A stretch of 64,000 bases of DNA. Origin: an uncultured Clostridium sp. (GTDB taxonomy: Bacteria > Bacillota > Clostridia > Lachnospirales > Lachnospiraceae). Positions within the stretch are counted from its first letter, which is position 1. Each line of letters starts with the position of its first letter. Positions 16,248 through 26,033 of the stretch are shown here, one piece after another. A model generated the notes under the pieces. The model was not told the origin of the DNA. It ran no database searches and saw only the letters and a list, made by a program, of their open reading frames with translations. The stretch is from assembly GCA_947253885.1 (NCBI GenBank), contig CAMYAO010000002.1, positions 84,183 to 148,182 of the forward strand, written 5' to 3'. The position numbers and the translations under genes were made by a program.

Positions 16248-17048
16248 TCACCTGTTATATATATGCTTTGCCACAAGTACGCCATGTACCGTATATCGAT
16301 AGGAATCTCCGGCTGAGGTACAAGTAGAAAGAGTTACTATTTTACTTGATCCCGTCACTTTTACAGAAGATGAGATATCGGATCCGGATTTTAAATAATT
16401 TAAATATGCCGTATAATTATCCCCTTTACTCGCATATACGCTATATACCTTACTGTTCTCATTTGTAGTAAAGGCGGAAAAAATTCGATAGCGATAAGCA
16501 CCGTTCGGACGATAAATTGTAAAATATTGATTTTTCTTATAAATATCTGCCTGTTGCAGCTTCTTTAATGAACCGAACATAGAGAGATTTCTCATGTTAT
16601 GACCGAAAATAATATAGTTTTGATCCTTCCAATTCGGACGATTTTTTGCTTCTATAAATAATGTTCCCGGAAAACTGTATCTCCGATACAGGTCGGCATG
16701 CAAATAAGTCGTATCATCCCCTGAATACACAACCGGATAATTCACGCGTATGGTTTCTGTATCATCAAAACGTATCCATGCATTGACATCCTTACCCTCT
16801 GCCTGAAGCTTTTTAAAATCGATCTTAATATTCTGATACCACCAACCGGGATTTTGTTTTCTTGTCTTTTTGGAAATATCCCCCAGCTTTACTACTTTTT
16901 TTGTAATGGTCTGATACTGATTTTTTGCCTTATAGAGACTGTAGTAATAGGGTACAATTTTATAGAGAGAAAATGCAATGACACCAAGCAAAATGATAAT
17001 CACCACATTACTGAGAAAATTTCCTTTTTTTCTTTTATTTTTTTCCAT
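16248..17048 (-). CDS. srtB: Class B sortase
   Basis: A membrane-anchored cysteine transpeptidase that joins surface or pilus proteins to the cell wall. The 266 residues have a basic N-terminus and one membrane helix at about 14-34, then the catalytic domain with H150 (IIFGHNM), C243 (TLSTCTSAGD) and R251 (YRYTVHG), the full sortase triad. The spacing and helix-rich N-terminal extension (60-100) fit class B. No substrate gene is adjacent; the only surface-protein gene in the window (57.7-59 kb) is broken. It lies between the ftsZ terminator and argS. Confidence 0.92.
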   Translation of the reverse strand: MEKNKRKKGNFLSNVVIIILLGVIAFSLYKIVPYYYSLYKAKNQYQTITKKVVKLGDISKKTRKQNPGWWYQNIKIDFKKLQAEGKDVNAWIRFDDTETIRVNYPVVYSGDDTTYLHADLYRRYSFPGTLFIEAKNRPNWKDQNYIIFGHNMRNLSMFGSLKKLQQADIYKKNQYFTIYRPNGAYRYRIFSAFTTNENSKVYSVYASKGDNYTAYLNYLKSGSDISSSVKVTGSSKIVTLSTCTSAGDSYRYTVHGVLVAKHIYNR

Positions 17049-17062
17049 GCTTCTATAACCAC

Positions 17063-17086
17063 GAAAAAGCCCATACGGGCTTTTTC
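17063..17086 (-). terminator. Terminator after ftsZ
   Basis: A perfect 10-base stem GAAAAAGCCC/GGGCTTTTTC with a 4-base loop, 20 bases past the ftsZ stop; marks the end of the division cluster. Confidence 0.88.
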
Positions 17087-17105
17087 ATATATGAATCCAA
17101 TATCA

Positions 17106-18233
17106 TTACTTCCGCAAGAAATCCGGAATATCCAATTTTTTCTGCTGACGAGATGGACGCACCGATTTTGACTGTGTCAAATCCAAATTCATTTCTCCAA
17201 CTCTGAAGCTGTCTTCGTTGACAGATTTCGTTTGAATCGGTCTGGATGTCATCGCATGACCAATTACAGTAGCCCCTACTCTCTGACTGCCGACTCCGGT
17301 TGCAATCACAGTAATTCTTGTGGTATCCTGAGCATTTTCTTCATACTTGGAACCAAAGATAATATTTGCCTCTTCACCGGCAATTTCCTTTACATAATTA
17401 ACTGCATCATTTACATCCAACAGTCCGACATCTCCGGAAATATTGATCAGAATATGAGATGCTCCACTGATAGTTGTATCTAACAACGGACTTTCTACTG
17501 CATTTTTTACAGCCTCCATCGCCTTATCGTCACCGGATGCTTCTCCGATACCGATATGAGCCAATCCCTTGTCTCTCATAACTGTTTCAACATCGGCAAA
17601 ATCAAGATTGATCAGCGCAGCACCGTTAATTAAATCGGTAATACCCTGCACAGACTGCTGCAATACCTCATCTGCCTTTTTCAACGCCTCAGGCATTGTA
17701 GTACGGCGATCTACAATTTCCAACAATTTATCATTCGGAATAACAATCAGAGTATCCACTGTCTGTGTCAGTCTGTCGATTCCTCCGTTTGCATTCTTCA
17801 TTCGGGCTTTTGACTCAAATCCGAAAGGCTTTGTTACAACACCTACAGTCAAAATACCCTTGTCCTTTGCAATCTTGGCAACAACAGGAGCAGCACCGGT
17901 TCCGGTTCCGCCGCCCATACCGCAGGTAACAAATACCATGTCGGCACCTTCAATTGCAGCTTCCAACTCGTCTGCAGTTTCTTCTGCAGCTTTTTCACCT
18001 ACCTCCGGCTGTGCACCCGCACCAAGTCCTTTGGTAAGTTTTTCTCCAATTTGAATTAAGGTAGGTGCTTTACAGAGATCCAAAGCCTGTTTATCTGTAT
18101 TGACACCGATAAACTCAACTCCTTCAATTCTCTCATCTACCATTCGATTTACAGCATTATTTCCAGCTCCACCTACACCAATTACAATAATTCTTGCGTT
18201 TGATGTTGACTCTAAGGATGTAATTTCAAGCAC
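17106..18233 (-). CDS. ftsZ: Cell division protein FtsZ
   Basis: Tubulin-like GTPase that polymerises into the Z ring. The 375 residues show VGGAGNNAVNRM at 20-31, the tubulin signature GGGTGTG at 107-113, and the T7 loop region NLDFADVETVM. The C-terminal tail ends LDIPDFLRK, the conserved peptide that binds FtsA/SepF partners. The start is GTG (18233-18231) with AAAGGAGG 7 bases upstream. It is the last gene of the dcw cluster and has its own promoter-like element in the 112-base gap after ftsQ. Confidence 0.98.
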   Translation of the reverse strand: MLEITSLESTSNARIIVIGVGGAGNNAVNRMVDERIEGVEFIGVNTDKQALDLCKAPTLIQIGEKLTKGLGAGAQPEVGEKAAEETADELEAAIEGADMVFVTCGMGGGTGTGAAPVVAKIAKDKGILTVGVVTKPFGFESKARMKNANGGIDRLTQTVDTLIVIPNDKLLEIVDRRTTMPEALKKADEVLQQSVQGITDLINGAALINLDFADVETVMRDKGLAHIGIGEASGDDKAMEAVKNAVESPLLDTTISGASHILINISGDVGLLDVNDAVNYVKEIAGEEANIIFGSKYEENAQDTTRITVIATGVGSQRVGATVIGHAMTSRPIQTKSVNEDSFRVGEMNLDLTQSKSVRPSRQQKKLDIPDFLRK

Positions 18234-18300
18234 GTTAATTCCTCCTTTGGGTCTATCTTAACCCTCAAATATTTTTCTATCATAAGAATTCATTGCTCTA

Positions 18301-18329
18301 ATCATACGATTTTTTCTGAAATTATTCAA
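18301..18329 (-). promoter_or_regulatory. Probable ftsZ promoter
   Basis: TTGAAT (18324-18329) and TATGAT (18301-18306), 17 bases apart on the minus strand, about 68 bases before the ftsZ start. It would let FtsZ be made independently of the upstream mra genes. Confidence 0.6.
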
Positions 18330-18345
18330 CTCTAAATTCAAAATT

Positions 18346-19200
18346 TTAACTAGAATGCATAGAATTCTTAATCTTGATTGTCGCCACTTTTTCACTCGGG
18401 ATCCTGGTCCATTCCTTTTTTCGAAAATAGATATCCGTCGAAGTATCCGTCCATGTTTCTAAGTGAAGGGTTCCCTTTTTCTTTTCTATCTGAGGCAAAA
18501 TTCGTGCCAAACGAACAATTTTTTCATTCAGATACGAAGAGCTCCCCAGATTCGCCTGCACAGTCTTATAGATCAGAATCATATCTCCGTCATTCTGCAT
18601 CATAATCTGTTTCGGCATTACTTTACTCTTCTTTAACAAACGAATCGTCGACAGGATTCTGGAAATAGTTTCCCCGTGTCCGAATTTTAACTCTTGGAAC
18701 AATTCAGATGAAGTAATATCCGTGCCTATAATCTGGATAGTTCCGGATTTAACTTTTTGTGATTTGTAGATCACTACTCCGTCTTCATCAAAATAAGCAT
18801 ATTTATTTTCTTTTTTCAGATAAACATAACTGACCAGACTTTTTTCAGATAAATTCAAATGCAATGTATGAGGATTTTTTAATGAAACAGACACAGAGTC
18901 TGCATAAGGAAGTGCGCCTCCCTTTCCTCTGAAATATTTCCATCTCAAAAACATCGTATTATTTGATCCCCGATTGGCACGAACCAAATCTTTTTGTATT
19001 TCCTCTTTTGTATAGTATGTATTTCCACTGACCGTAATTGTTTCTAACGTAAATCCTTTCCACAAGGTCAAACTGATGATAATAACGATTACTGCAATCA
19101 CTACCATCAGGGATACAATTCTTGTATGTATTTTTTTTCTTTTTTTCTTTCTTTTTTTTACCGGCGGTCTCTTTCTTCTATTATCTTCCATGCTTTTCAT
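18346..19200 (-). CDS. ftsQ: Cell division protein FtsQ/DivIB
   Basis: Bitopic division protein that joins FtsL/FtsB-type partners at the septum. The 284 residues begin with a long basic stretch (RKRPPVKKRKKKRKK), then one membrane helix at about 27-48, a POTRA domain at about 50-120 (LETITVSGNTYYTKEEI) and a beta-type domain. Its start overlaps the ftsW end by 20 bases, indicating translational coupling. Identity rests on the POTRA pattern and position between ftsW and ftsZ. Confidence 0.9.
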   Translation of the reverse strand: MKSMEDNRRKRPPVKKRKKKRKKIHTRIVSLMVVIAVIVIIISLTLWKGFTLETITVSGNTYYTKEEIQKDLVRANRGSNNTMFLRWKYFRGKGGALPYADSVSVSLKNPHTLHLNLSEKSLVSYVYLKKENKYAYFDEDGVVIYKSQKVKSGTIQIIGTDITSSELFQELKFGHGETISRILSTIRLLKKSKVMPKQIMMQNDGDMILIYKTVQANLGSSSYLNEKIVRLARILPQIEKKKGTLHLETWTDTSTDIYFRKKEWTRIPSEKVATIKIKNSMHSS

Positions 19201-20335
19201 CCTTTATTACAATCCTTCTGGAAATCCCTAATACAATTCCCATTTCTATCAAGAGAATAAACAGAGAAGTTCCTCCATAACTGATAAACGGCAAAGTAAC
19301 ACCCGTATTTGGAAGCGCCGCCGTTACTACCGCTATATTCAGTACAACCTGAAGAGAAATATGTATGATGACACCGACTACAACCAGTGAACTGAACAGA
19401 TCCGGAGCATTCATTGCGATTCTCGTAAATCGGTAGATCAACAACAGAAACAGACCGATAACACAAATTGCACCGAACAGCCCCAGTTCTTCCACAATGA
19501 TACTAAAGATAAAATCATTCTGTGCTTCCGGTACATAGCCCAGCTTCTGAATACTTCCACCTAATCCTTTTCCGAAGAACCCTCCGGAACCGATGGCATA
19601 CAGTCCTTGGATTGTCTGATAAGATGCATCCGGATATGCTTCGGGATGCAGCCATGCTTTGATACGAATTGCTCTGTATCCTTCCGCAAAAACGCCAACC
19701 ATCCCCAGCATCGAAACTCCGACAAGAATCTTAGCAAAAAGCTTTGTTTCAGAACTGGTAATAAAGATCATCAGGAATGCAATTCCTGCTATAATAAGCG
19801 CAGTACTCAAATTGGACAACATGATTATTCCAATCATTGGAGCAATCCTTCCCATCAGCTTTGCTACACTCTTCAATGAATTAATCTGTCTGGGCATTCT
19901 GCATAAAAGCGATGCCATAAAAAGAATTACCGCTATCTTTCCAAATTCGGAAGGTTGAATTGTAAGATTGCCGAACTTCAGCCATCTCTGTGAATTATTA
20001 TAGGATTGACCAATAATCGGAACTAATGCACAGGCAAACAATGCGAGTGCATATAAATGAAACGCATATTTTTTCCAGATTTCCAACGGAAACAGAGAAA
20101 CAATCAACATTGCAACGATTCCGGCCAAACCGATGAACAACTGTCTCTTCAAATAATAGGAAGCGGATCCGAAATCAATCTGCGCTTTATAGGAACTCAC
20201 ACTGTAAAGCATAACCAGACCGAAACCGATCAGGAATATAATGATAAACAGTAAGGAATAATCGAAATAATGCACACCTGCTTCTTTTTTGCCTTTATTC
20301 AATTTTTTATTCAGCATCAAAAGCATTTTTTTCAT
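19181..20335 (-). CDS. ftsW: SEDS-family glycan polymerase FtsW
   Basis: Multi-spanning (about ten helices) peptidoglycan glycosyltransferase of the divisome, working with the class B PBP encoded nearby. The 384 residues have a basic N-terminus, the conserved YKAQIDFGSASYYLKRQ opening, the NNSQRWLKFGNLTIQPSEF segment (W-R-W/QPSE hallmark) and the C-terminal NTGVTLPFISYGGTSL motif of FtsW/RodA/SpoVE. SpoVE is a close alternative, but cluster position favours FtsW. It starts 2 bases after the murD stop and overlaps ftsQ by 20 bases. Confidence 0.94.
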   Translation of the reverse strand: MKKMLLMLNKKLNKGKKEAGVHYFDYSLLFIIIFLIGFGLVMLYSVSSYKAQIDFGSASYYLKRQLFIGLAGIVAMLIVSLFPLEIWKKYAFHLYALALFACALVPIIGQSYNNSQRWLKFGNLTIQPSEFGKIAVILFMASLLCRMPRQINSLKSVAKLMGRIAPMIGIIMLSNLSTALIIAGIAFLMIFITSSETKLFAKILVGVSMLGMVGVFAEGYRAIRIKAWLHPEAYPDASYQTIQGLYAIGSGGFFGKGLGGSIQKLGYVPEAQNDFIFSIIVEELGLFGAICVIGLFLLLIYRFTRIAMNAPDLFSSLVVVGVIIHISLQVVLNIAVVTAALPNTGVTLPFISYGGTSLFILLIEMGIVLGISRRIVIKDEKHGR

Positions 20336-20337
20336 TT

Positions 20338-21684
20338 CTACTCCTTTAGAGCATGTACAAAATCCTTAAACATTCTCCCTCTTACTTCATAATTAGGAAA
20401 CATTCCCCAACTTGCACATGCCGGTGACAGTAATACACAATCCCCTGTAATTGCTTCATGATAACAAACAGACACAGCTTCTTGCAAGGATTCCACGAAA
20501 ATATAATCATGAAAACCGCATCTTTTTGCTGTTTCCGCAATTGCCTCTTTCGTTTGGCCCAATAAGACCAGTTTTTTTACTTTTCCGTCAAAGGATTGAA
20601 TCCATTCCATATAATCGGACTGTTTGTCGTATCCGCCTGCAATCAGGTAGGTCGGACGATCCATCGCTTGAATCCCTTTGATTGCTGCATCCGGATTAGT
20701 CCCCTTTGAATCATTATAAAAACGCACACCTCGCTTTTCTGTTACATATTCAATACGGTGTTCCACCGCCTGAAATTGTCTTAATACTGTGACAATCTGT
20801 TCCATCGGAACCCCAAATACCGCAGCCATCGCAATAGCTGCCATTGCATTTTCATAATTATGACGTCCGAGGATATTCAGCTCACGTACAGAAATAACTT
20901 TTTCTCCTTTATAGAAAATTTCATCATCCAGACAGCAGATTCCGTTTTCTATTTTACGGGCACTGGAAAACCATATAATATTCGCTTTGATATGCTTTGC
21001 CTCTTCCCTTAATATCTCATCCTCATAATTCAGTATACAAATATCGTGCTCTGTCTGATTTTTCGTAATAGAGATCTTTGCATCAATATAATTTCTCATG
21101 GTATGATGTCTGTTTAAATGATCCGGTGTAATATTTAAAATAGCGGATATTTTAGGGTGAAATGTTTCTATTGTTTCCAACTGAAAGCTGGAAATCTCTG
21201 CCACTACCACTGAATCCTCCACCGTATCGTCCGCAATACCGGTATAAGGAATGCCTATATTTCCGACAACCTTTGTCTTCGGATTATAAGAGCTCATTAT
21301 TTCACCCAGTAAAGAAGTAGTTGTTGTCTTTCCGTTTGTTCCGGTAATCGCTAATAAACTTCCCTTTTGGCATCGATATGCAAGTTCAATTTCTCCCCAG
21401 ACAGGAATTCCCTGTTTTTTTATTTCAGTCACGATTTCTCCGTCTACCGGAACTCCCGGACTCAATACCAGAAAAGAAAGCTTCTCCTGCCTTTCTTTTG
21501 CAACATTTCCCAGAATCAGCTCCACTGCATCTTTTTCAAATTGATCCAACACCTTTTCTGTATTCAAATCAGTATTTTGATCAAATAAAATCACATGTGC
21601 TCCATGACGAAGTAACAGCTTTGCAGCTGCTATTCCGCTTACTCCGGTTCCGTATACCATCACTTCTTTATCTTTTAAATTCAT
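20338..21684 (-). CDS. murD: UDP-N-acetylmuramoylalanine--D-glutamate ligase
   Basis: Adds D-glutamate to UDP-MurNAc-L-Ala with ATP. The 448 residues have the N-terminal Rossmann-like domain (VYGTGVSGIAAAKLL), the Mur-ligase ATP loop GTNGKTTTT at 115-123, the central NITPDHLNRH motif and the C-terminal domain with YNDSKGTNPDA and LSPACASWGMF, which is specific for MurD. It lies between mraY and ftsW in standard dcw order. murC, murE, murF and murG are not in this cluster. Confidence 0.97.
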   Translation of the reverse strand: MNLKDKEVMVYGTGVSGIAAAKLLLRHGAHVILFDQNTDLNTEKVLDQFEKDAVELILGNVAKERQEKLSFLVLSPGVPVDGEIVTEIKKQGIPVWGEIELAYRCQKGSLLAITGTNGKTTTTSLLGEIMSSYNPKTKVVGNIGIPYTGIADDTVEDSVVVAEISSFQLETIETFHPKISAILNITPDHLNRHHTMRNYIDAKISITKNQTEHDICILNYEDEILREEAKHIKANIIWFSSARKIENGICCLDDEIFYKGEKVISVRELNILGRHNYENAMAAIAMAAVFGVPMEQIVTVLRQFQAVEHRIEYVTEKRGVRFYNDSKGTNPDAAIKGIQAMDRPTYLIAGGYDKQSDYMEWIQSFDGKVKKLVLLGQTKEAIAETAKRCGFHDYIFVESLQEAVSVCYHEAITGDCVLLSPACASWGMFPNYEVRGRMFKDFVHALKE

Positions 21685-21725
21685 GGTCTCTCCTCATCTA
21701 ATCCTGTTTTTACTAAACTTTCCTT

Positions 21726-22679
21726 TTATACAATTCCAATCAAAGAAAGCAAACATAACAAAGTAGTTATAATCGCAAAGATTGCAACTACCTTTGTCTC
21801 TGACCAGCCTCCCAATTCAAAATGATGATGAATCGGTGCCATTCTGAAAATCCGTTTCCCGCCTGTCTTCTTGAAATAGCTTACCTGTATGATAACCGAG
21901 AAAATTTCCACCCAATATATAAGACCCACCAGTAGGATAAACAACGGCTGTTGCAACATATAAGCCGTTGCTGATACAAATCCGCCCAATGCCAGTGAAC
22001 CGGTATCTCCCATGAACACCTTTGCCGGATGTACATTGAATACAAGAAATCCGAGCAGTGCGCCGATTACAGCTGCAATTACCACTCCGATCGTAATACC
22101 GAATCGAATCGAACTGATTAGGAAAAAGGCGGCTACCGGCAAAGTAACCGTTGAAACCAGACCATCTACTCCATCTGTAAAATTAACGCCGTTTACCGTT
22201 CCAAGCATTGCCAGAATCATAACGGGCACGGCTAAAAATCCTATACTAAAATAGGTATGACCTGTAAACGGAACTAAAATTGCAAAAGAAATATGTGCTT
22301 TTCCCATATAGATTGCAAACAATATTGCGACCACCAGCTGCATCGCAAACTTTTGTTTCGGCAACAGTCCGTCAGAACGCCGTAATACCACTTTCAAATA
22401 ATCATCTATAAAACCGATCACACCAAAAGCTACTGTCACTAATAAGATTGCTATGATACGACTGTCTCCTCTTCCGAAGATTAAAGTGGAAACGATCACT
22501 GACACTATGATCATAATACCTCCCATAGTCGGTGTACCGGTTTTTATCTGATGGGATTCCAACTCCTCCCGTTCTGTATTTCCCACTTTCATTTTTCGCA
22601 ATGCAGGGATAACAAATGGTCCCAGTATCATCATCACGAAAAACGAAATAAATACTGAGAAAATAATTTGGGTCGTCAT
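21726..22679 (-). CDS. mraY: Phospho-N-acetylmuramoyl-pentapeptide transferase
   Basis: Makes lipid I at the membrane by moving phospho-MurNAc-pentapeptide to undecaprenyl phosphate. The 317 residues show about ten membrane helices and the Asp-rich active-site motifs GFIDDYLKV, NGVNFTDGVDGL and FMGDTGSLALGG, with the histidine cluster MAPIHHHFE near the C-terminus. All catalytic aspartates are kept. The gene is between pbpB and murD. Confidence 0.97.
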   Translation of the reverse strand: MTTQIIFSVFISFFVMMILGPFVIPALRKMKVGNTEREELESHQIKTGTPTMGGIMIIVSVIVSTLIFGRGDSRIIAILLVTVAFGVIGFIDDYLKVVLRRSDGLLPKQKFAMQLVVAILFAIYMGKAHISFAILVPFTGHTYFSIGFLAVPVMILAMLGTVNGVNFTDGVDGLVSTVTLPVAAFFLISSIRFGITIGVVIAAVIGALLGFLVFNVHPAKVFMGDTGSLALGGFVSATAYMLQQPLFILLVGLIYWVEIFSVIIQVSYFKKTGGKRIFRMAPIHHHFELGGWSETKVVAIFAIITTLLCLLSLIGIV

Positions 22680-22714
22680 AATGTTTCCTCTTTTCTATTC
22701 TTCTCTAATATAGT

Positions 22715-24586
22715 CTATTCATCCTTTGAAATATTCAAATATGGAAGTGCTTCTTTCAAAATATTATTTACAATTTCCTGTGCATACGTAGAATGTGCCT
22801 GATTAGATGTGTTAGGCTCATCTACTACACAATAGATAGATACTTTCGGTTTCTTTGCAGGAACCGCACCGATAAATGATACCAGATAATTTCCTTTTCC
22901 ACGAGGATGCTTTTCCGCAGTACCGGTCTTACCGGTCATACTGTAGCCTTCTACCTTTGCTTTTTTACCGGTACCCGCTTTCACAACCTCCTGTAAATAA
23001 GAAATCAGTTTCTGAGAAGTGGTTTTCGAGATCGTATTTCTCAATAAAATCGGATCTACCTTTTTCACCGTATTCCCATGTTCATCCAGTACTTTATTCA
23101 ATACATGCGGCAAGTAATATTTTCCGCCGTTTACAATAGAATTATATCCCGATATCATCTGTATCATCGTAACGTTGAAGTTCTGTCCGAATGCATTGGT
23201 CGCCAGATTGACTTTATTCTCCAAACTGTCCTCTGAATAAATCAGACCATCAGTCCGTGCCTCTCCCGGTAAATCAATATTGGTCTTCAGACCCAGATTG
23301 AAAATTTGCTGGTAACGACTGAAATCCTTGGCTCCCACTTTAAATCCCATATGCATCAGAGAAACATTGCAGGAGTCTCTCAGCGCATCTGAAATTGTCT
23401 CTATTCCATGTCCCTGATGATTATCACAATGAATAATCTGTCCTGCCACATTGAGATATCCCGGACAATAAAACGTCTCATTTCCTTTTAATTTTCCGGT
23501 ATCCAAACCGGCTGAAATAGTAAACGGTTTTGCTGTTGAACCCGGTTCATAGGTATAAGACAGACAAAAATTCTGCCAGATATCATTCAGATTCTTTAAG
23601 CGCTCTTTTTCACTCATTTTATCGATGTCGGATTTGGAATAATAATCTGACAGATCCCAGGCATTGTTCAGGCTGAAGGTCGGATAATTTGCCATTGCCA
23701 GAATCTCTCCTGTATTAGGATCCATCATAATCACACCGATATGCTTTGCCGCATTGGTTTTTCCGGAATTGGTTGCAAATCTTTTTGCGAAGTCTTTTAT
23801 TTTATCCTGCACAATAGTTTGCAGATTGACATCAATAGTAGATTGTACCGTATTACCGTTTACTGCCTCTTTTACCGTTTTCTCATAAGAACTGTCAGTA
23901 TTCAGATATCCGTATTCCCGACCGTTTGTTCCGTTTAATGTACTGTTATAATAATCTTCTATTCCACCGATTCCCACATTTCCGGCAGTTGTAAATCCCA
24001 AAAGAGAACTTGCCAACTTCGGATAAGGATGGGTCCGTATATATTCTTTCTCAAACCAGATCCCTTTTATATTCGGATTGTTTTTTGTATCCTCCATTAT
24101 TTTTTTTATCTTTGACATCTTGTTATATGATATCTTTTTTGCAATCACATAATATCTGGCTTTCGGATGATCTTTTACGTAAGAGCGGATTGTTTCCGTA
24201 TTCAAGCCCAACTGATCTTTTAAAACCTTCATAGTTGGCTCTAAGAACTTCTCCTTTGAATTTAAAACGTAACAGTCCAAAATGACATTGTATACATCTG
24301 TACTCGTCGCCAGAACGGTACCTTTTCGATCTACAATGTCACCTCTTCGATATGGAATCGTTATACTGTTGTACTCCTGTTGATTTAATACAATTTTCTG
24401 ATACGTGTTCCCCTTATGCACTTGAATATATATAATTCTTCCAACCAATAGCAATATAATGGCAATCATTGCCACCAACACAATAAATATCCTTTTCTCC
24501 ATTCGTTTGAACAGTTTAAAATTTATTTTTTTCTTAAACCGTTTTTTTGTCGAAGGATTTTCAGATCGTTTCCCTCTTTTTCCCAT
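22715..24586 (-). CDS. pbpB: Class B penicillin-binding protein (division transpeptidase)
   Basis: Cross-links septal peptidoglycan together with FtsW. The 623 residues have a basic cytoplasmic tail, one membrane helix (about 33-55), a pedestal/dimerisation domain and the transpeptidase domain with SxxK at S350-K353 (YEPGSTAKPF), SxN at 405-407 (RDSCNVS) and KTG at 553-555 (MTGKTGTAEK). There are no PASTA repeats, so FtsI/Pbp2b-like rather than the PASTA-bearing SpoVD or PBP2X. It follows ftsL by 16 bases. Confidence 0.94.
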   Translation of the reverse strand: MGKRGKRSENPSTKKRFKKKINFKLFKRMEKRIFIVLVAMIAIILLLVGRIIYIQVHKGNTYQKIVLNQQEYNSITIPYRRGDIVDRKGTVLATSTDVYNVILDCYVLNSKEKFLEPTMKVLKDQLGLNTETIRSYVKDHPKARYYVIAKKISYNKMSKIKKIMEDTKNNPNIKGIWFEKEYIRTHPYPKLASSLLGFTTAGNVGIGGIEDYYNSTLNGTNGREYGYLNTDSSYEKTVKEAVNGNTVQSTIDVNLQTIVQDKIKDFAKRFATNSGKTNAAKHIGVIMMDPNTGEILAMANYPTFSLNNAWDLSDYYSKSDIDKMSEKERLKNLNDIWQNFCLSYTYEPGSTAKPFTISAGLDTGKLKGNETFYCPGYLNVAGQIIHCDNHQGHGIETISDALRDSCNVSLMHMGFKVGAKDFSRYQQIFNLGLKTNIDLPGEARTDGLIYSEDSLENKVNLATNAFGQNFNVTMIQMISGYNSIVNGGKYYLPHVLNKVLDEHGNTVKKVDPILLRNTISKTTSQKLISYLQEVVKAGTGKKAKVEGYSMTGKTGTAEKHPRGKGNYLVSFIGAVPAKKPKVSIYCVVDEPNTSNQAHSTYAQEIVNNILKEALPYLNISKDE

Positions 24587-24602
24587 AATGACCTCCTCTT
24601 TT

Positions 24603-25055
24603 TTAATACTGTTTCATATAGTCCGACGTTCTAAAATTATAATAGATAATCTGACTGTTAGAAGGGTATGTCAACCCCATCTTCAAGGCATCCTTTCTCA
24701 CCTGACGCAAATCTTCTGTCCCTATAATCTGCTTTTCCAATGCATCATTGCTTGCCTTTAATTCATTTAACCGGCTTTCTATCTGTACGGAACGGTTCAT
24801 ATTTACAATATTCATAGATTTTGCACGAACAAATTTTATCGAAAATCCACCTACTATAGCAATCCCCAATAACAAAAAAAATAAATCTTTTTTTGTAAAT
24901 TCTAATATTTTTTGACGGTTTCGATGAACCATACGTCTTTTTCGTTCCAGACGTTTTCTCTCTTCCCTTGACCGCGGACGTGCAATCGGCTGATATTCCT
25001 CTTGCTCCTTCGGTACAGTATTGCCTCTATTGTATAAATATCGACGTTGTGGCAT
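24603..25055 (-). CDS. ftsL: FtsL-like septum formation protein
   Basis: A 150-residue bitopic protein from the ATG at 25055, chosen over a longer reading that would overlap rsmH because GGAG is present just upstream. A long basic, disordered N-terminus (SREERKRLERKRRMVHR) leads to one membrane helix at about 62-80 (LFFLLLGIAIVGGF) and a coiled coil (IESRLNELKASNDALEKQI). It is named from position between rsmH and pbpB and this architecture; FtsL sequences are poorly conserved. Confidence 0.8.
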   Translation of the reverse strand: MPQRRYLYNRGNTVPKEQEEYQPIARPRSREERKRLERKRRMVHRNRQKILEFTKKDLFFLLLGIAIVGGFSIKFVRAKSMNIVNMNRSVQIESRLNELKASNDALEKQIIGTEDLRQVRKDALKMGLTYPSNSQIIYYNFRTSDYMKQY

Positions 25056-25083
25056 TCCTACTTCTCCATTTTTTCTGCTCCAC

Positions 25084-26022
25084 TCAGTGTCCTCTTTCAA
25101 ACACACGCAGTTTTGCGCTCTTAGATCTCTTATTCACTTCTAACTCTTCTAAACTTGGTAATATCGGCTTTTTGCTGATAACAGTTCCTTTGGATACCTT
25201 TCCGCAAATACACACCGGAAATTCTCTTGGGCAGGTACACGGATTCTCTGCCGTTTTAAAATGCTGTTTTACAATACGATCCTCCAATGAATGAAAGGTT
25301 ATAATACAAAGCCTTCCGTTCGGATTCAACAATTCAATCATTTCATCTATTGATTCTCGCAAAACATCCAGCTCCCGATTTACTTCAATCCGAATAGCCT
25401 GAAATGTTTTTTTCGAAGGATGACCGTTTTTTCTTTCCTTTACCGGAATAGCCGCTCTGATAATTTCATTTAACTGTCCTGCTGTTCGGATCGGCTCTAT
25501 CGCCCTTGCTCTTACAATATGTTTTGCGATATTCTTTGCAAATTTGTCTTCTCCGTAGTTGCGGATTATGTGGAATAAATCCATTTCACTGTATTTCGCC
25601 AGAATATCGGCTGCAGTTTTTGTTTGTCTGCGATCCATACGCATATCCAAATATGCATCTTCCTCCCGATAAGTAAATCCTCTTTCCGGTTCATCCAACT
25701 GATAAGAAGATACTCCCAAATCCAACAGGATTCCGTCTACACCTGTAATTCCCTGCTGCTGCAGTTCAGTCTTCATCTGACAGTAATTGCTCCGAATAAT
25801 TGTAACCCGTTCCCGATAGAACTCTAAATGTTCAGATGCCGCCTTAATAGCCGCTTCGTCCTGATCAAATCCAATTAAACGTCCTTTAGGAGACAAGTGC
25901 TTGCATATTTCTAAACTATGACCGCCTCCTCCCAGAGTACCGTCTACATAAATCCCGTCCGGATTTGTAATCAAATGTTCTATTGATTCTTTTAACAGAA
26001 CTGAATAATGACTAAATTCCAT
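25084..26022 (-). CDS. rsmH: 16S rRNA m4C1402 methyltransferase RsmH
   Basis: Methylates N4 of C1402 in the ribosomal decoding centre using SAM. The 312 residues begin FSHYSVLLKESIEHL, followed by the SAM-binding GTLGGGGHS, LLDLGVSSYQLD, RGFTYREEDAYLDMRM and the C-terminal TFHSLEDRIVKQHF, all RsmH hallmarks. It is second in the mra cluster, 11 bases after mraZ, with ftsL starting 28 bases beyond its stop. Confidence 0.97.
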   Translation of the reverse strand: MEFSHYSVLLKESIEHLITNPDGIYVDGTLGGGGHSLEICKHLSPKGRLIGFDQDEAAIKAASEHLEFYRERVTIIRSNYCQMKTELQQQGITGVDGILLDLGVSSYQLDEPERGFTYREEDAYLDMRMDRRQTKTAADILAKYSEMDLFHIIRNYGEDKFAKNIAKHIVRARAIEPIRTAGQLNEIIRAAIPVKERKNGHPSKKTFQAIRIEVNRELDVLRESIDEMIELLNPNGRLCIITFHSLEDRIVKQHFKTAENPCTCPREFPVCICGKVSKGTVISKKPILPSLEELEVNKRSKSAKLRVFERGH

Positions 26023-26033
26023 ATTACTCCTAA